Origin: Cherax quadricarinatus
Taxonomy: Eukaryota; Arthropoda; Malacostraca; Decapoda; Parastacidae
DNA: 64,000 bases
Direction of reading: 5' to 3'
Assembly: GCF_038502225.1 (NCBI RefSeq)
Contig: NC_091303.1
Coordinates: 31,515,914-31,579,913, forward strand
The notes below the pieces were generated by a model. It saw only the letters and a program-made list of their open reading frames with translations, did no database searches and had not been told where the DNA came from. How positions within the stretch are numbered: the stretch's first letter is position 1; every line of letters starts with the position of its first letter. Shown here one piece after another: positions 10,823 through 22,336 of this stretch. The position numbers and the translations under genes were made by a program.

Positions 10823-13163
10823 CAGTGGACCCTCGCATAACGCTATTAATCTGTTCCTGAGAGCTCAATGTTATGCGAAATTATCGTTATGCGAATTAAT
10901 TTTCCCCATAAAAAATAATGGAAATCAAATTAATCCGTTCCTGACACCCCAAAGTATGAACAAAAATTTTTTTTACCACATGAAATATTAATTTTAATAC
11001 ACACAAACTGAGGAAGACATGCACAGTTACATGACACTTACCTTTATTGAAGATCTGGTGATGATTGATGGATGGGAGGAGGGGAGAGTGTTGATGGTGT
11101 TAGTGTTTAGAAGGGGAATCCCCTTCCATTAGGACTTGAGGTGTCAAGTCCTTTTCCGGGGTTGCTTCCCTTCTTCTTTTAAGGCCGCTAGGACCAGCTT
11201 CAGAGTCACTGGACTTCTGTCGCACAACATATCTGTCCATAGAGGTCTGTACCTATCGTTCCTTTATGACTTTCCTAAAGTGGTTCACAACACTGTCAGT
11301 GTACAGGTTGCCAACACGGCTTGCAACAGCTGTCTGAGGGTGATTTTCATCCATAAAGGTTTGGACTTTAAGCCACATTGCACAGATTTCCTTAATCTTT
11401 GAAGTAGGCAACTTCTTCAATTTCTCTCTCCCCTCCTCCGAAGCAGTTTCCTCAGGTGTGGCCTCATGCTGTTGAAGATGATCTAGCAGCTCATCAGTGG
11501 TTAGTTCTTCATTGTCCTCCTCCACCAACTTTTCCACATCCTCCCCACTAACCTCCAACCCCAAGGACTTCCCCAATGCCACAATGGATTCCTCAACTGG
11601 CATAGGATTCCCAGGATTAGCCTCAAATCCTTCAAAATCCCTTTGGTCTACACATTCTGGCCACAGTTTCTTCCAAGCAGAGTTCAAGGTCCTCTTAGTC
11701 ACTCCCTCCCAAGCCTTACCTATAAGGTTTACACAATTGAGGATATTAAAGTGATCTTTCCAAAACTCTCTTAGAGTCAATTGAGTTTCTGAGGTCACTA
11801 CAAAGCACCTTTCAAACAGAGCTTTTGTGTACAGTTTTTTGAAGTTTGCAATAACCTGCTGGTCCATGGGCTGCAGGAGAGGAGTGGTATTAGGAGGCAA
11901 AAACTTGACCTTAATTAAGCTCATGTCCCCACAAAGTCGCTCTGCCACATCTGAAGGATGACCAGGAGCATTGTCTAATGCCAGGAGGCACTTAAGGTCT
12001 AATTTCTTTTCAATTAGGTAATTTTTCACAGTGGGGGGCAAATGCATGGTGTAACCAGTCATAGAAAAAGTCCCTAGTGACCCATGCCTTACTGTTTGCC
12101 CTCCACAGCACACACAAATTAGCCTTGAGGACATTGTTTTTCCTGAACACACTGGGAGTTTCAGAGTGATACCCCAATAAAGGCTTCACTTTGCAATCAC
12201 CACTAGCATTGGCACAAATCAACAGAGTAAGCCGCCTGTCTTTCATAGGCTTATGTCCTGGGAGTGCCTTTTCCTCCTGAGTAATGTAGGCCCTGATTGG
12301 CATTTTCTTCCAAAACAGGCCTGTTTCGTCACAATTAGGCACTTGTCTATGTATGTTAAACACTGTCTATGTACTCCTTGAATTCCTGCACATATTGTTC
12401 AGCTGCTTTGTGGTCCGAACTGGCAGCCTCACCATGCCTTATCACACTATGTATGCCACTACGATTCTTAAATCTCTCAAACCAACCTTTGCTGGCCTTA
12501 AATTCACTCACATCATCACTAGTTGCAGGCATTTTTCTAATTAAATCGTCATGCAACTTCCTAGCCTTTTCACTTATGATCACTTGAGAGATGCTATCTC
12601 CAGCTATCTGTTTTTCATTTATCCATAGCAATAAGAGTCTCTCAACATCTTCCATCACTTGCGATCTCTGTTTCGAAAACACAGTTGAACCTTTGGCAAG
12701 AACAGCTTCCTTGATTGCCGTTTTGTTGGACACAATAGTAGCGATGGTTGATTGGGGTTTACTATACAACCTGGCCAGCTCGGAGACACGCACTCCACTT
12801 TCATACTTGGCAGTGATCTTTTTCTTCATCTCTATAGTAATTCTCACCCTTATTCCTGTAGGGTTGGCACTAGAAGCTTTCTTGGGGCCCATGGTCACTT
12901 ATTTTGCAGATAAAATCACCAAAAACACTGTAATAATACAAAATGTTCCGATTGTATGCTTGGATGTTACCGCGGAGGCTGGCTGGTAAACAATGTCACC
13001 GGCGGAACATGTGAGGCTGGCTCAGGCCGCACATTGGACGCGTCTCGGACGAATAGTGTCGAGCAGGTTTTTTAGCGGTATGCGAGGCAAAATCTTACCG
13101 ATAAAATGTATCGGTATGCGGATTTAACGTTATGTGATGCCAACGGTATGCGGGGGTCCACTG
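10823..13163 (-). mobile_element. Tigger-type DNA transposon, near full length (copy a)
   Basis: Terminal sequences CAGTGGACCCTCGCATAACG and GCGGGGGTCCACTG are imperfect inverted repeats with flanking TA. The 2.34-kb length and single internal transposase gene on the minus strand fit an autonomous pogo/Tigger element that has since been mutated. Confidence 0.88.
11253..12898 (-). pseudogene. Tigger (pogo) transposase, frameshifted
   Basis: The domain order matches TIGD1-type transposases. A psq-type helix-turn-helix starts MTMGPKKASSANPTG, a CENP-B-type domain reads SEFKASKGWFERFKNRSGIH, and a DDE core follows with NCDETGLFW, LDNAPGH and LLQPMDQQV (three catalytic Asp present). The tail is acidic. 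The three pieces lie in different frames: a deletion near 12360 removes about ten residues before the first catalytic motif, and a frameshift lies near 12050-12150. It would bind the element ends and cut at TA. The same protein is better preserved at 58839-60625. Confidence 0.85.
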
Positions 13164-13224
13164 TATACATTTGGGGCGCTACGCGTGTGAACGTATATAT
13201 ACGTTTGGACCGTTTAAGGGTTAA
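13164..13224. mobile_element. Right end of a TTAA-type element (family H)
   Basis: ATATATACGTTTGGACCGTTTAAGGG followed by TTAA (13221-13224) matches the right terminus at 6660-6694. Its left part was lost or displaced by the Tigger insertion. Confidence 0.6.
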
Positions 13225-15842
13225 ACTGTATTAGACAAATACAACCTTGTCAATTACCAGAATTAAAAATAAAGACTGCATAAAAGAAGTAGCCTAAAGG
13301 TAGCCTAAGGTAAAAATATTCATACTAAGTTGAACTAAACATTCTTGCCATCTACCACAATGTAGATACCAGCTCAATGTAGCGGGAACGGCAGAAGATC
13401 TGAGCATTACCTGACTCAGCGTCGCCAACTGCCGAATCCCTTACCGACCTCAGACACGTGTTGCCTGGTCGACAAAATAGTTGCACCTCCCTCTGGAACA
13501 CTAAGGTGAGTGGGTCCGGCAACAGGAGCTCACGACACAGCTCCAAGACTGGAAGAGATGCCAAAAGAGGCAGCGGTAGCGCCTCTGAAGACTATGCAGA
13601 AATTGTCGATGATGAGGGCGACTACCCTATTCCGGCGTCCGAAAACCAGCTGCAACGCTCAAGTATGGACATCGCAGAAATCATCGGAGGGGGTCTCGTT
13701 CAGTGATACTCAAACTGAGGTGTATCACTCGCAGGAAGACTACAGTGCTGGTCGCCATCAAAACCTTCAGAGCAAAGACGTCTTCAGCTTGAACACTAAT
13801 GCTCTTTGCCTTTCAACTCTCTATGTGGAAAGCCAATACACTGTAGTTTGTTCCCAGAAATATACTGCCAGGAACGTGTAGGCGCACTATCACGAATTAA
13901 CAATGCCAGTGTCTTCAGCACTAGACTTATGTGGGTTATACCGACATTTGTCATCCTCAGCTTCATAGGGTAGGTATCTACAGCACCAATTCCACTATTG
14001 TCGCCGTTATCATACTTGACAGAACAATCAACCAGGTTCTGCTCAGAGACTCACCAGTTTACCAGTCTGGCGGAAATATGGACTCCTGCTCAGGGACTAA
14101 CTTGTGATACAGAGGCTAGTGTGTCAGGAGAGTGTGCTGACTCCTGCTCAGGGACTAGCTTGCCTGACAGAGGTTAGTATGTCAGAAGTGTATGTCGGCT
14201 CCTGCTCAAGGACTAGCTTATGGTACAGAGGCTAGTGTGTCAGAAGGCATATGCAGGCTTCTGCTCAGGGACTAGATTGTTAAACAGACTAGTGTCAGAA
14301 GGCGTGCATGAAATATAAATCCTGGGAGTGAAATTTTTCCCAGGCACCAAGAACGACGACGTCTTGAAGAGAATACGAAGAGCTTCCTGAAGTGTCCGTC
14401 GAGTCTACTCTCATGTCCATCTGCTGGACGTGTGTACCTTCAAAACAACCTCTTCCAGGCGATGAAGAAAACTAAGCGCATTGCTCAGACGAAAAGATGC
14501 AGCAGCACGAGACATTGTGGCGAGAAAACCGTTGAATTCAAGGTTATCTTGGGGTTCAGACGAACCATTACTCTATGTCTCCACTCAGCTGAGCCACAAC
14601 ACAAGTTGCTGAAGCAACGGCTCAGTAACAGATAGGAAGACAATCCCTGACTCTTCCAAGTCAAACAATACGAGAAAGCACATGTCGCTTGCCATAAGTG
14701 CCTTTGATAAGTTCGATTGAGGCAGTGACTTTGACGTGAACATCTTGTCAAGAGTACTGTCAGTGTCTCTTCAAGTGACAGTAGTTTGACCATTTCTTTG
14801 CTATTCCCTTTGATAAATTCCTCTGAAGAATTCTATGATATTACCCGTGACTGAGGACATTGGCAGTGACTAACATCTCACCCGTGAGTGTAGAGTCAAC
14901 CAAGGTTGTAGCTTCATCCGTGACTGTAGTGCCACCCGTGACTGCTCTCTCTCTCCAAGAGCAGCCCTTACAGTATTTTTTTGTTTTTTCCCCATCTCCG
15001 CTGAACACTCGTTACGGAGGGCCAGAGGTGATAACAATCTATGGTCATACTTTTGTTCCCATAAAAGCTTGAACAAATACAAGTCTTGTTTCTCATCTTA
15101 GTCTTCGACATCTCTAAATGACAAAGACCAACAGCACTACAAAGATTTCTTTATACACAAATTGCACAAAAAGGCACCAGCAGTATCAGCTAGAGCAGTA
15201 GCTGAACCAACAATGCCAATAAGGCTGCAGAACAGATTAATGAAGCACACATCAAACTGCAGCAAACATTAAGGAACCAGAGTAGGTTCTGTTCCTAAAT
15301 GTCAGCACTTTTATCCTTTCACTATACCAACTACGACGATATGTTTCGTCCCAGGACAGCAGTGACTCACCGAAAATGACTGAAATTCTTGGTCATACTA
15401 GGGGCGCGAACAGCAGCACCAACCATGCTAGTTCCTGTTGTGTGGATGATCTTGGCTACTCCAACACATGATGAGACAATCAAACCAATCTTCATAGCTC
15501 CAAACTTACTGGGAGGCACCCACCAAGGACCTGGTCAAAATCAATCCTTTCACTGGACTCAGTAATGGTGTCGCCAATACCATAGCATCAGAATGAGTGT
15601 GTGAGTGAAAGCCAAACATCGGTAGACATCATTGCTGGGAGTCAGTATTAACACTCAAGTTAGCAACTTCCCGATCTAGACTTCTCTTTACAGATTGCCA
15701 TACTTTAACTTTTTTAGGTCATCCATTTTAATCAGAAAGAAGGAATTTTCATTTGTTGTGGTAACATACTGCATTGATCCTTTTCCTTGGATCAGATTCC
15801 CGGAGATGGGCTTCCCATTTGTTAGGTGAAGTATAGATCAAG
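13225..15842 (-). other. Probable internal region of an LTR retrotransposon, no gene recognised
   Basis: It lies immediately inside the LTR and primer-binding site at 15843-16188, so in minus orientation it should be the 5' leader and gag side. Short frames at 14485-14793 and 14870-15082 (minus) and 13510-13881 (plus) show no family motif. A tandem repeat of about 66 bp occupies 14085-14300. No second LTR is visible at the left, so the element is truncated or chimeric. Confidence 0.4.
14085..14300. repeat. Tandem repeat, ~66-bp unit, four diverged copies
   Basis: CTCCTGCTCAGGGACTA recurs at about 14092, 14146, 14202 and 14267, each followed by ACAGAGGCTAGTGTGTCAG or a variant. Confidence 0.8.
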
Positions 15843-15860
15843 ATCCCGGACAGGCCCCCA
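15843..15860 (-). other. Primer-binding site, tRNA-Pro type
   Basis: On the minus strand the LTR ends in AACA, then AA, then TGGGGGCCTGTCCGGGAT. This matches 16 of 18 positions of the tRNA-Pro primer-binding site known from retroviruses and Metaviridae (established knowledge). It fixes the element's orientation as minus. Confidence 0.7.
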
Positions 15861-15862
15861 TT

Positions 15863-16188
15863 TGTTGCAATATGGAGTGTTAAACGTTAGGCTACTGATC
15901 CTTGTTGGGGGATCTGTTGCTAGGTTGGCCATTGTCTAGGGGAGAACTCCATAGCAACAAGGTTTTAGTGCTGCAAACAGCAGTTTTAAGCACTTTAATT
16001 GTTAACCTTCTTTCTGTAGGATGGCCAAAACTCAAATAAAATCTGTGTCTTTAATAACAATAAAAACTTACACAAGATCTTCATATATCTATGAACTATA
16101 TCTTAATTAAAATAGAGCAGTAAAATTATTTTTTCCTTTACACATAAAGGATACTATTATATATTTATACACAGCTATTGTTACGACA
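15863..16188 (-). mobile_element. LTR of an LTR retrotransposon
   Basis: About 326 bp is homologous to 38546-38873. On the minus strand it reads TGTCGTAACAATAG to ATATTGCAACA, the TG...CA pattern of an LTR. The outer boundary is uncertain, because the other copy continues to 39308. Confidence 0.65.
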
Positions 16189-16189
16189 C

Positions 16190-17152
16190 TGAATTGACCC
16201 TAAGAGAGTTTTGGAAAGATCACTTTAGTATCGTCAGTTGCATAAACGTTATAGGTAAGGCTTGGGAGGGAGTGACTTGCAGGACTTTGAACTCTGCTAG
16301 GAGAAAATTGTGGCCACAATGTGTACAAGAGAGGGATTTTGAAGGGTTTGGGGCTACCCCTGAGGAGCCTATACCAGTTGTGGAATCTATTGTGTCATTG
16401 GGGAAGTCCATAGGGTTGGAGGTTAGTGGGGAGGATGTGGAAGAGTTGGTGGGGGACGACGACGAAGAACTAACCACTGATGAGCTGCAAGAGCATCTGC
16501 AACAGCAAGAGATCACAACTGAGGAAATTGCTTCAGAATAGGGGAGAGAGAGATGGAAGAAGTTGCCTTCTTCAACGATTAAGGACATTTGTACAATGTG
16601 AACAAAGGTGAAAGCCTTTATGGATGAACATCACCCTGATACAGCTATTGCAAGCCATGCTGGTAACTTTTACAATGACAATGTTGTAGCCCATTTTAGG
16701 AAAATCTTAAGGGAACGCGAGGTACAGAGCTCTGTGGACAGATTTTTGGTGCGACAGACGTCCAGCGACTGTCAGGTTGTTCCCAGTGGCATTAAAAAGA
16801 GAAGGACAGTAACACCGGAAAAGGACTTGCTACCTAAAGTCCTTATGGAACGGGATTTCTCTTCCAAACAATAAAACACCTCCATTATCTCCCCTCCTCC
16901 CATCTCATCACTCATCAATGAATCTTCAATAAAGGTAAGTGTCATTTATTCTTCATGTATCATTGTTTTCTGTGTAGGAAATTGTATATTTCATGTGAAA
17001 AAAAGAATTTTTTTTTAATACTTTTGGGTGTCTGGAACGGATTAATTGGGTTTCCGTTACTTCTTATGGGGAAAATTAATTCGGCTAACGATAAAATCGG
17101 TTAAGAACAAGCTCTCTGGAGCGGATCAAAATAGTTACCCAAGGGTCCACTG
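16190..17152 (+). mobile_element. Tigger-type element, 3' half (copy e)
   Basis: The left side is abutted by the LTR; the right end is AAGGGTCCACTG followed by TA. It carries the C-terminal third of the transposase on the plus strand. Confidence 0.75.
16194..16874 (+). pseudogene. Tigger transposase C-terminal third
   Basis: TLREFWKDHFSIV, LNSARRKLWPQC and SIGLEVSGEDVEELV match residues after the DDE core of the other copies, followed by an acidic segment and a basic tail SGIKKRRTVT. In-frame stops lie at 16539 and near 16599. The HTH domains and catalytic Asp residues are absent. Confidence 0.8.
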
Positions 17153-17371
17153 TATAAAGGTGTGAGGTTGACTCAAAATGACCGGATGGTGGCAACATCC
17201 GTGACTTCCGCAAAGTCGCATTTGTTTATTTTACATATTTCGTACTTCTTTGTTTTCTAATTTTTTCTTTTTCTAGTAACATTTGTGGCCTGTGAGACCA
17301 ATATTGTATATAATGTATATATATATACACTCATTGACAATTTTCTTCTTATTCTTTTTAGTAATTATTAC
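17153..17371. other. Unassigned spacer, possible piggyBac 3' flank
   Basis: No gene is seen. It contains a TATATATATA tract at 17320-17331 and a motif (ATACACTCATTGACAAT) resembling 17854-17871 (ATACGCTCACTGTAAT). This may be a diverged target duplication around the LINE tail that follows. Confidence 0.35.
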
Positions 17372-17845
17372 AGGAAAAGGGGTTACTAGCCCATTGTTCC
17401 CTGCATTTTAGTTGACTTTTACAACACGCATGGCTTGGACTTCCAGCAGGCGTGCATGAGAGTGTTCGATAGGAGTGAATGGAGATGAATGGTATTTGGG
17501 ACCTGACGATCTGTTGGAGTGTGAGCAGGGTAATATTTAGTGAAGGGATTCAGGGAAACCGGTTATTTTTATATAGCCGGACTTGAGTCCTGGAAATGGG
17601 AAGTACAATGCCTGCACTCTAAAGGAGGGGTTTCGGGATGTCAGCAGTTTGGAGGGATGTGTTGTGTATCTTTATATGTGTATGCTTCTAAACTGTTGTG
17701 TTCTGAGCACCTCTGCAAAAACAGTGATTATGTGTGATTGAGGTGAAAGTGTTGAACGATGATGAAAGTATTTTCTTTTTGGCGATTTTTCTTTCTTTTT
17801 GGGTCACCCTGCCTCGGTGGGAGACGGCCGACTTGTTAAAAAAAA
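17372..17845 (+). mobile_element. RTE-like LINE tail with inverted 5' end
   Basis: The first ~70 bp (GGGGTTACTAGCCCATTG to GCATGGCTT) is the reverse complement of the LINE 5' UTR. At 17432 it joins plus-strand ORF2 end/3' UTR (GGACTTCCAGCAGGCGTGC, GGAAACCGG, CTTGAGTCC). It ends with the conserved tail and poly-A. The 3' UTR belongs to the same subfamily as 2216-2420 and differs from 6188-6445. Confidence 0.75.
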
Positions 17846-20581
17846 CAAAAATTATACGCTCACTGTAATGAACACAATAACCACACTAAAGTTATTATTA
17901 TAAGATTGTTTACCAGTATTTTTTACAACAAACATGCACATATGTTGTATATTATGAATGTTCTATTATATATTTACATATTTACAGCCACTGGACATGT
18001 TTCTAGAACTGCTGCAGTCTGTGGAAGTCTTTGAAACAAGGTATCATTCACAGTGGTATCTTACATTCCTCGCACATAAACCAATTGTCTTTGCGTCTTT
18101 TTTCCCATCGTTTTGTTTGTGCATAGACAACACATCTCTTCTGACCCCATTTCTTCTTAGTTGCAGGAAGCTGTATTAGGAAGTGATCACCTTCCCTCCT
18201 CAAACGCTTGGGTATTTTCTGAGGAGTTCGAGGACAGTTCTGTATTGCAGATGTTGTTATCTGGTACTTCATTATTAGTTGTCTGTTGACAGACAGACAA
18301 AATTCACCATTCGGTGGTCTGTTGCCGGTCTATATTCGGTACATATTATTTGCATTGAAATGTCCATGAGATGGAAGAAAAGTTTCATGTACCACTTGTA
18401 ACTCTTACGAACACAACCAACAAAGCCAATCTGCATGTTACATTTGTCAACCAAATGCATGTTTTGTGTATAATCAATCACTGTTACTGGTTTTAGAATA
18501 GGTTCATTAGTCAGTCTTATCAACTTTGCCACTGCCTTTCATCTCGTTACGATGAATGGTTGTCAATAATGTGACATCTTGTTTGTCATGCCACCGTAAT
18601 GCCGTGATGTCATTGGCAGAAAACACTTGTACCTCACCACCATGATTGCCTGTGTTGAACCTGGGTATATGTTTATGATTAGAACGCACTGTGCCACACA
18701 CATCTGTCATGTTCACTCGCAAGAAATCACTGAGTAAAGGGCTTGTGTACTAGTTATCAGTATATAATGTATGCCCCTTACCAAGATAAAGTGCCATCAT
18801 GTTTCTCACTACGTCACCTGACATACCCAATAACAACCTGGTACCTTTCAATGTTTTACTTCCTGTGTATACGATTATATCCAATACCAGGCCACTGTCA
18901 CAATCACAGAGTACAAACAGTTTTATACCAAAGCGTTTCCTCTTGCTTGGTATATACTGCTTGAATGACAGTTTACCTTTGAACAAAATCAAAGACTCGT
19001 CAATTACAAGATTCTTGAATGAATAAAAGTACATGTTGAACTTTTGTTTCAGATGCATAAAAACATTTCTAATCTTGTATAACCTGTTATTTCTGTCAGG
19101 CCTGGTTTTGTCAGAGAAGTGCAACATATGTCACAGTAAGATAAACCTGTTCACTGGGATGATTTCACTGAAGGCCGGGGTACAAATTAGCCGATTTGTG
19201 GACCAGCATGATTTTATATTATGCTTATAGACATGAGGCATAATCATTATTGTTGCAAAAAGCAAATACATTTCAGCCACAGTTGTCTCTTTCCTCCGGT
19301 GTAGTCTTAACTGTGGTGATATGATCATATTTGCCATGGTGTACTCAAAATACTTTTTACTTTCCCTGACAGTAATTGCCCTCAAGGGCTGGTCAAAGAA
19401 TAGTTCAAAGAATTCCAGTTCATTTGCAGTGTTGCCAAGGGAACAAGCTGGTAGGATTCCACTTGGAGAGTTGTCAAACTGATGGGGATTGGGAACAAAA
19501 TTGGGATTTTGCTGCCAGTCTCAGATGTGGCTTGCTGGTGGATACTGGATATAGTAAGCTTGTTGTGGTTGTAGTTGTGGTTGTGGTGTGGTGGTGGATG
19601 ATGCTCCACTTTGTCCTGGATCTGATGAGTCAGTGGCATGTGTCACAGCCTGGGCTGGTGAGTCATGCGTGGCCATGGCACTACCACCACCACCACCATC
19701 ACCACCATTACCACCACTTACTGATGCCTATGGTCTACCCATGCCAAGTGTAGCCACATCATCCTCACTTTTACTGTCTGTTCCTGGTGTAGTGCCATGG
19801 GATGTACTCCGTTCCCTTGGCACTGCATATGGGACACTACCCGAGTGCATGTGGCGACATATATACTGATGCTTCACTGGTGAATATGATTCATCACTAT
19901 CACTGCTCGAATGGTCATCAAGAGCATTAAAATCAAAATCCACATCACTATCATCACCATTATTCAAGTCTGAGGCCTGGCCACGCAAAAATATTAGTTT
20001 TCTCTTGCGACGAGGTACAACTGAACGTGACCGAGACGTGCCCACACCAGAGGTGGAAGGTTGAGGATTGCCAGGATTTTCCACACTACAGTGGACCCCC
20101 GCATAGCGACCTTAATCCATGCAAGAGGGCTGGCTGTTATGCGAAATGTTCGGTATGCGAATGAATTTTCCCCATAAGAAATAATGGAAATCAAATTAAT
20201 CCGTGCAAGACACCCAAAAGTATGAAAAAAAATTTTTACCACATGAAATATACATTTTCCTACACACAAAGAGAAGGATACATGCACAATAGTAGAGTAG
20301 TACATGCACAATATATATTGTGCATGTACTACTCTACTAAATGAAGAATAAATGACACTTACCTTTATTGAAGATGCAGCAATGACTGATGAGACACTGT
20401 GTTCTGGGAGTGCCTTTTCCTCCTGAGTACTGTAGGTCCTGTTTGGTATTTTCTTCCAGAACAGGCCTCATCACACTGTGTATGTCACTACGATTCTTAA
20501 ATCTCTCAAACCAACCTTTGCTGGCTCTAAATTCACCAATATGAGCACTAGTTCCAGGCATTTTCCCTGTTCACCTGGGTG

Positions 20582-21610
20582 TTAGTCGACTGGTGTGGGT
20601 TGCATCCTGGGAGACAAGATTAAGGACCCCAATGGAAATAAGTTAGACAGTCTTCGATGACACTGACTTTTTTGGGCTATCCTGGGTGGCAAATCCTCTG
20701 GGGTTAATTGTTTCTTGGTATTCTCAATAAGCCACACCAACAACGGTGCTACAGCAGCAGCAGCAGCTGACGGTGGTACAGCAGCAACAGACGATGCTAC
20801 AGCAGCAGCAGACGATGCTACAGCAGCAACTGACGATGTTACAGCAGCAGCAGACGATGCTACAGCAGCAGCAGCAGCTGACGGTGGTACAGCAGCAGCT
20901 GACGGTACAGCAGCAACAGACGATGCTACAGCAGCAACAGACGATGCTACAGCAGCAGCAGACGATGCTACAGCAGCAACTGACGATGTTACAGCAGCAG
21001 CAGACGATGCTACAGCAGCAGCAGCAGCAGACGATGCTACAGCAGCAGCAGCAGCTGACAGTGGTACAGCAGCAACAGACGATGCTACAGCAGCAACAGA
21101 CGATGCTACAGCAGCAGCAGACGATGCTACAGCAGCAACTGACGATGTTACAGCAGCAGCAGACGATGCTACAGCAGCAGCAGCAGCAGACGATGCTACA
21201 GCAGCAGCAGCAGCTGACGGTGGTACAGCAGCAACAGACGATGCTACAGCAGCAACAGACGATGCTACAGCAGCAGCAGACGATGCTACAGCAGCAGCAG
21301 ACGATGCTACAGCAGCAGCAGACGATGCTACAGCAGCAGCAGACGGTACTACAGCAGCAGGAGCAGCTGACGGTGGTACAGCAGCAGCAGCTGACAGTGC
21401 AGCAGCAGCTGACGGTGGTACAGCATCAGCAGCAGCTGTACCACCAATAGTAGCAATGGTTGATTGGGGTTTATTATACAACCTGGCCAGCTCGGAGACA
21501 CGCACTCCACTTTCATACTTATCAATGATCTTTTTCTTCATCTCCATAGTAATTCTCACCCTTATTGCTGTAGGGTTGGCACTAGAAGCTTTCTTGGGGA
21601 CCATGGTCAC
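20582..21610 (-). pseudogene. Tigger HTH domain fused to an Ala/Ser/Val-rich repeat
   Basis: The first ~55 residues (PKKASSANPTAIRVRITMEM, then KYESGVRVSELARLYNKPQS) are the Tigger psq-type helix-turn-helix. The frame then enters the CAG-type array and encodes about 230 residues of AAAVASS/AAAVTSSVAAV repeats, ending at 20582. DDE residues are absent. The 342-codon frame is uninterrupted, but expression is unknown. It may simply reflect a repeat with a period divisible by three. Confidence 0.6.
20745..21447 (+). repeat. CAG-rich minisatellite
   Basis: Units of 18-21 bp built on GACGATGCTACAGCAGCAG. A higher-order block of about 160 bp starting at CAGCTGACGGTGGTACAG recurs at about 20875, 21050 and 21210. 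All frames stay open (poly-Gln/Leu/Thr, Ala/Thr/Asp, Ala/Ser). Confidence 0.9.
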
Positions 21611-22249
21611 TTATTTTCCAGAAAAAAATCACCAAAAACACTGTAATAATACGAAATGTTCCGATTGTATGCTTGGATGTTACCGCGGAGGCTGGCTGGT
21701 AAACAATGCCACCGGCGGAACATGTGAGTGTGGCTCAGGCCGCACATTGGACGCGTCTCAGACGAAGGGCGCTGAGCGGGTTTTTGGGCAGTATGCGAGG
21801 CAAAATTTTAGCGATCAAAGCGTCCCGTATGCGGATTGTCCGTTATGCAAGGCGTCCGGTATGCGGGGGTCCACTGTATTTTCGATATCCTGATCATTGC
21901 TTTCGGTCACTAATTGATCAAAACCATAGAATTCCTCTTCATTTTCACTTCCATCAGAGTCAGAACTATCAGTTAGGAAGAGGAGAGTCCCAGTTCGCCT
22001 CGGAGTGGGAGCTGCTGTGCCGCGAGGCATGGTGAACAAAGCTTACTGAGGCGGCGTTCCCACAATGCCATGCAGGTGCCTAGAATTTTTGTTTACAGTG
22101 CACACACACCACACAGACCCATTCTCTTAGATGTAGGCCTACCAGCCTTCTTGCGCTAAATTTAAGGCCACTAGAATTTTGGCATAGTTCTATGGTTTGG
22201 ACCCACAACTCATAGCCATAGAACTACGGCACGACCCTGAAAGGGTTAA

Positions 22250-22336
22250 GCATATTGTGGCTCATCATTATTGTATTTGTATTTTCAGTCTGTTTTGCAA
22301 GGAATATTGATGGTATATATTTCTATCTTCTTTCAG
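22250..22336 (+). other. Intron sequence upstream of the candidate exon
   Basis: Directly after the TTAA of the piggyBac element. A pyrimidine-rich stretch TTTCTATCTTCTTTCAG ends at 22336, a good splice acceptor; a second TTTTCAG lies at 22282-22288. Confidence 0.5.

Larger units (their letters stand above)
20089..21876 (-). mobile_element. Tigger-type element, internally deleted and repeat-expanded (copy b)
   Basis: The ends are CAGTGGACCCCCGCATAGCG and GCGGGGGTCCACTG with TA on each side, inside the piggyBac gene. Joining the flanks at one TA restores the acidic N-terminal reading of piggyBac, confirming the boundaries. Inside are the transposase N-terminus, a CAG-rich array and a short CENP-B-domain fragment at 20337-20561. 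Confidence 0.85.
18000..22039 (-). pseudogene. piggyBac (PGBD-type) transposase, broken
   Basis: From the N-terminus: an acidic, Ser-rich segment (TDSSDSDGSENEEE), the Tigger interruption, a second acidic stretch (DDSDVDFDFNALDD), then the DDE_Tnp_1_7 core. The core shows AITVRESKKYFEY, TRPDRNNRLYKIR, LVIDESLILFKGKLSFK with the first catalytic Asp, and LYTDN with the second. VIDYTQNMHLVDKCNMQIG carries the third. The C-terminus has a Cys-rich segment (RCVVYAQ...MCEECKIPL) typical of piggyBac. A TAG replaces the Trp right after YTDN (near 18748), and a frameshift lies near 18515. The protein would excise and insert elements at TTAA; here it is inactive. The start is taken at 22039; Met at 22030 is equally possible. 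Confidence 0.87.
17960..22245 (-). mobile_element. piggyBac element, degraded, split by a Tigger insertion
   Basis: The 5' end in minus orientation is at 22245 (CCCTTTCAGGGTC on the minus strand) with TTAA at 22246-22249. The transposase runs leftward and is interrupted at 20089-21876. The left terminus and second TTAA are not found. The first ~100 bp inside the right end (CCATAGAACTACGGC, TAGGCCTACCAG) also resembles the ends of the ~1-kb non-autonomous copies. Confidence 0.8.

Noticed and set aside
13510..13881. 123-codon plus-strand frame in the LTR internal region
   Set aside because: No motif, and the retrotransposon's orientation is minus; likely chance.
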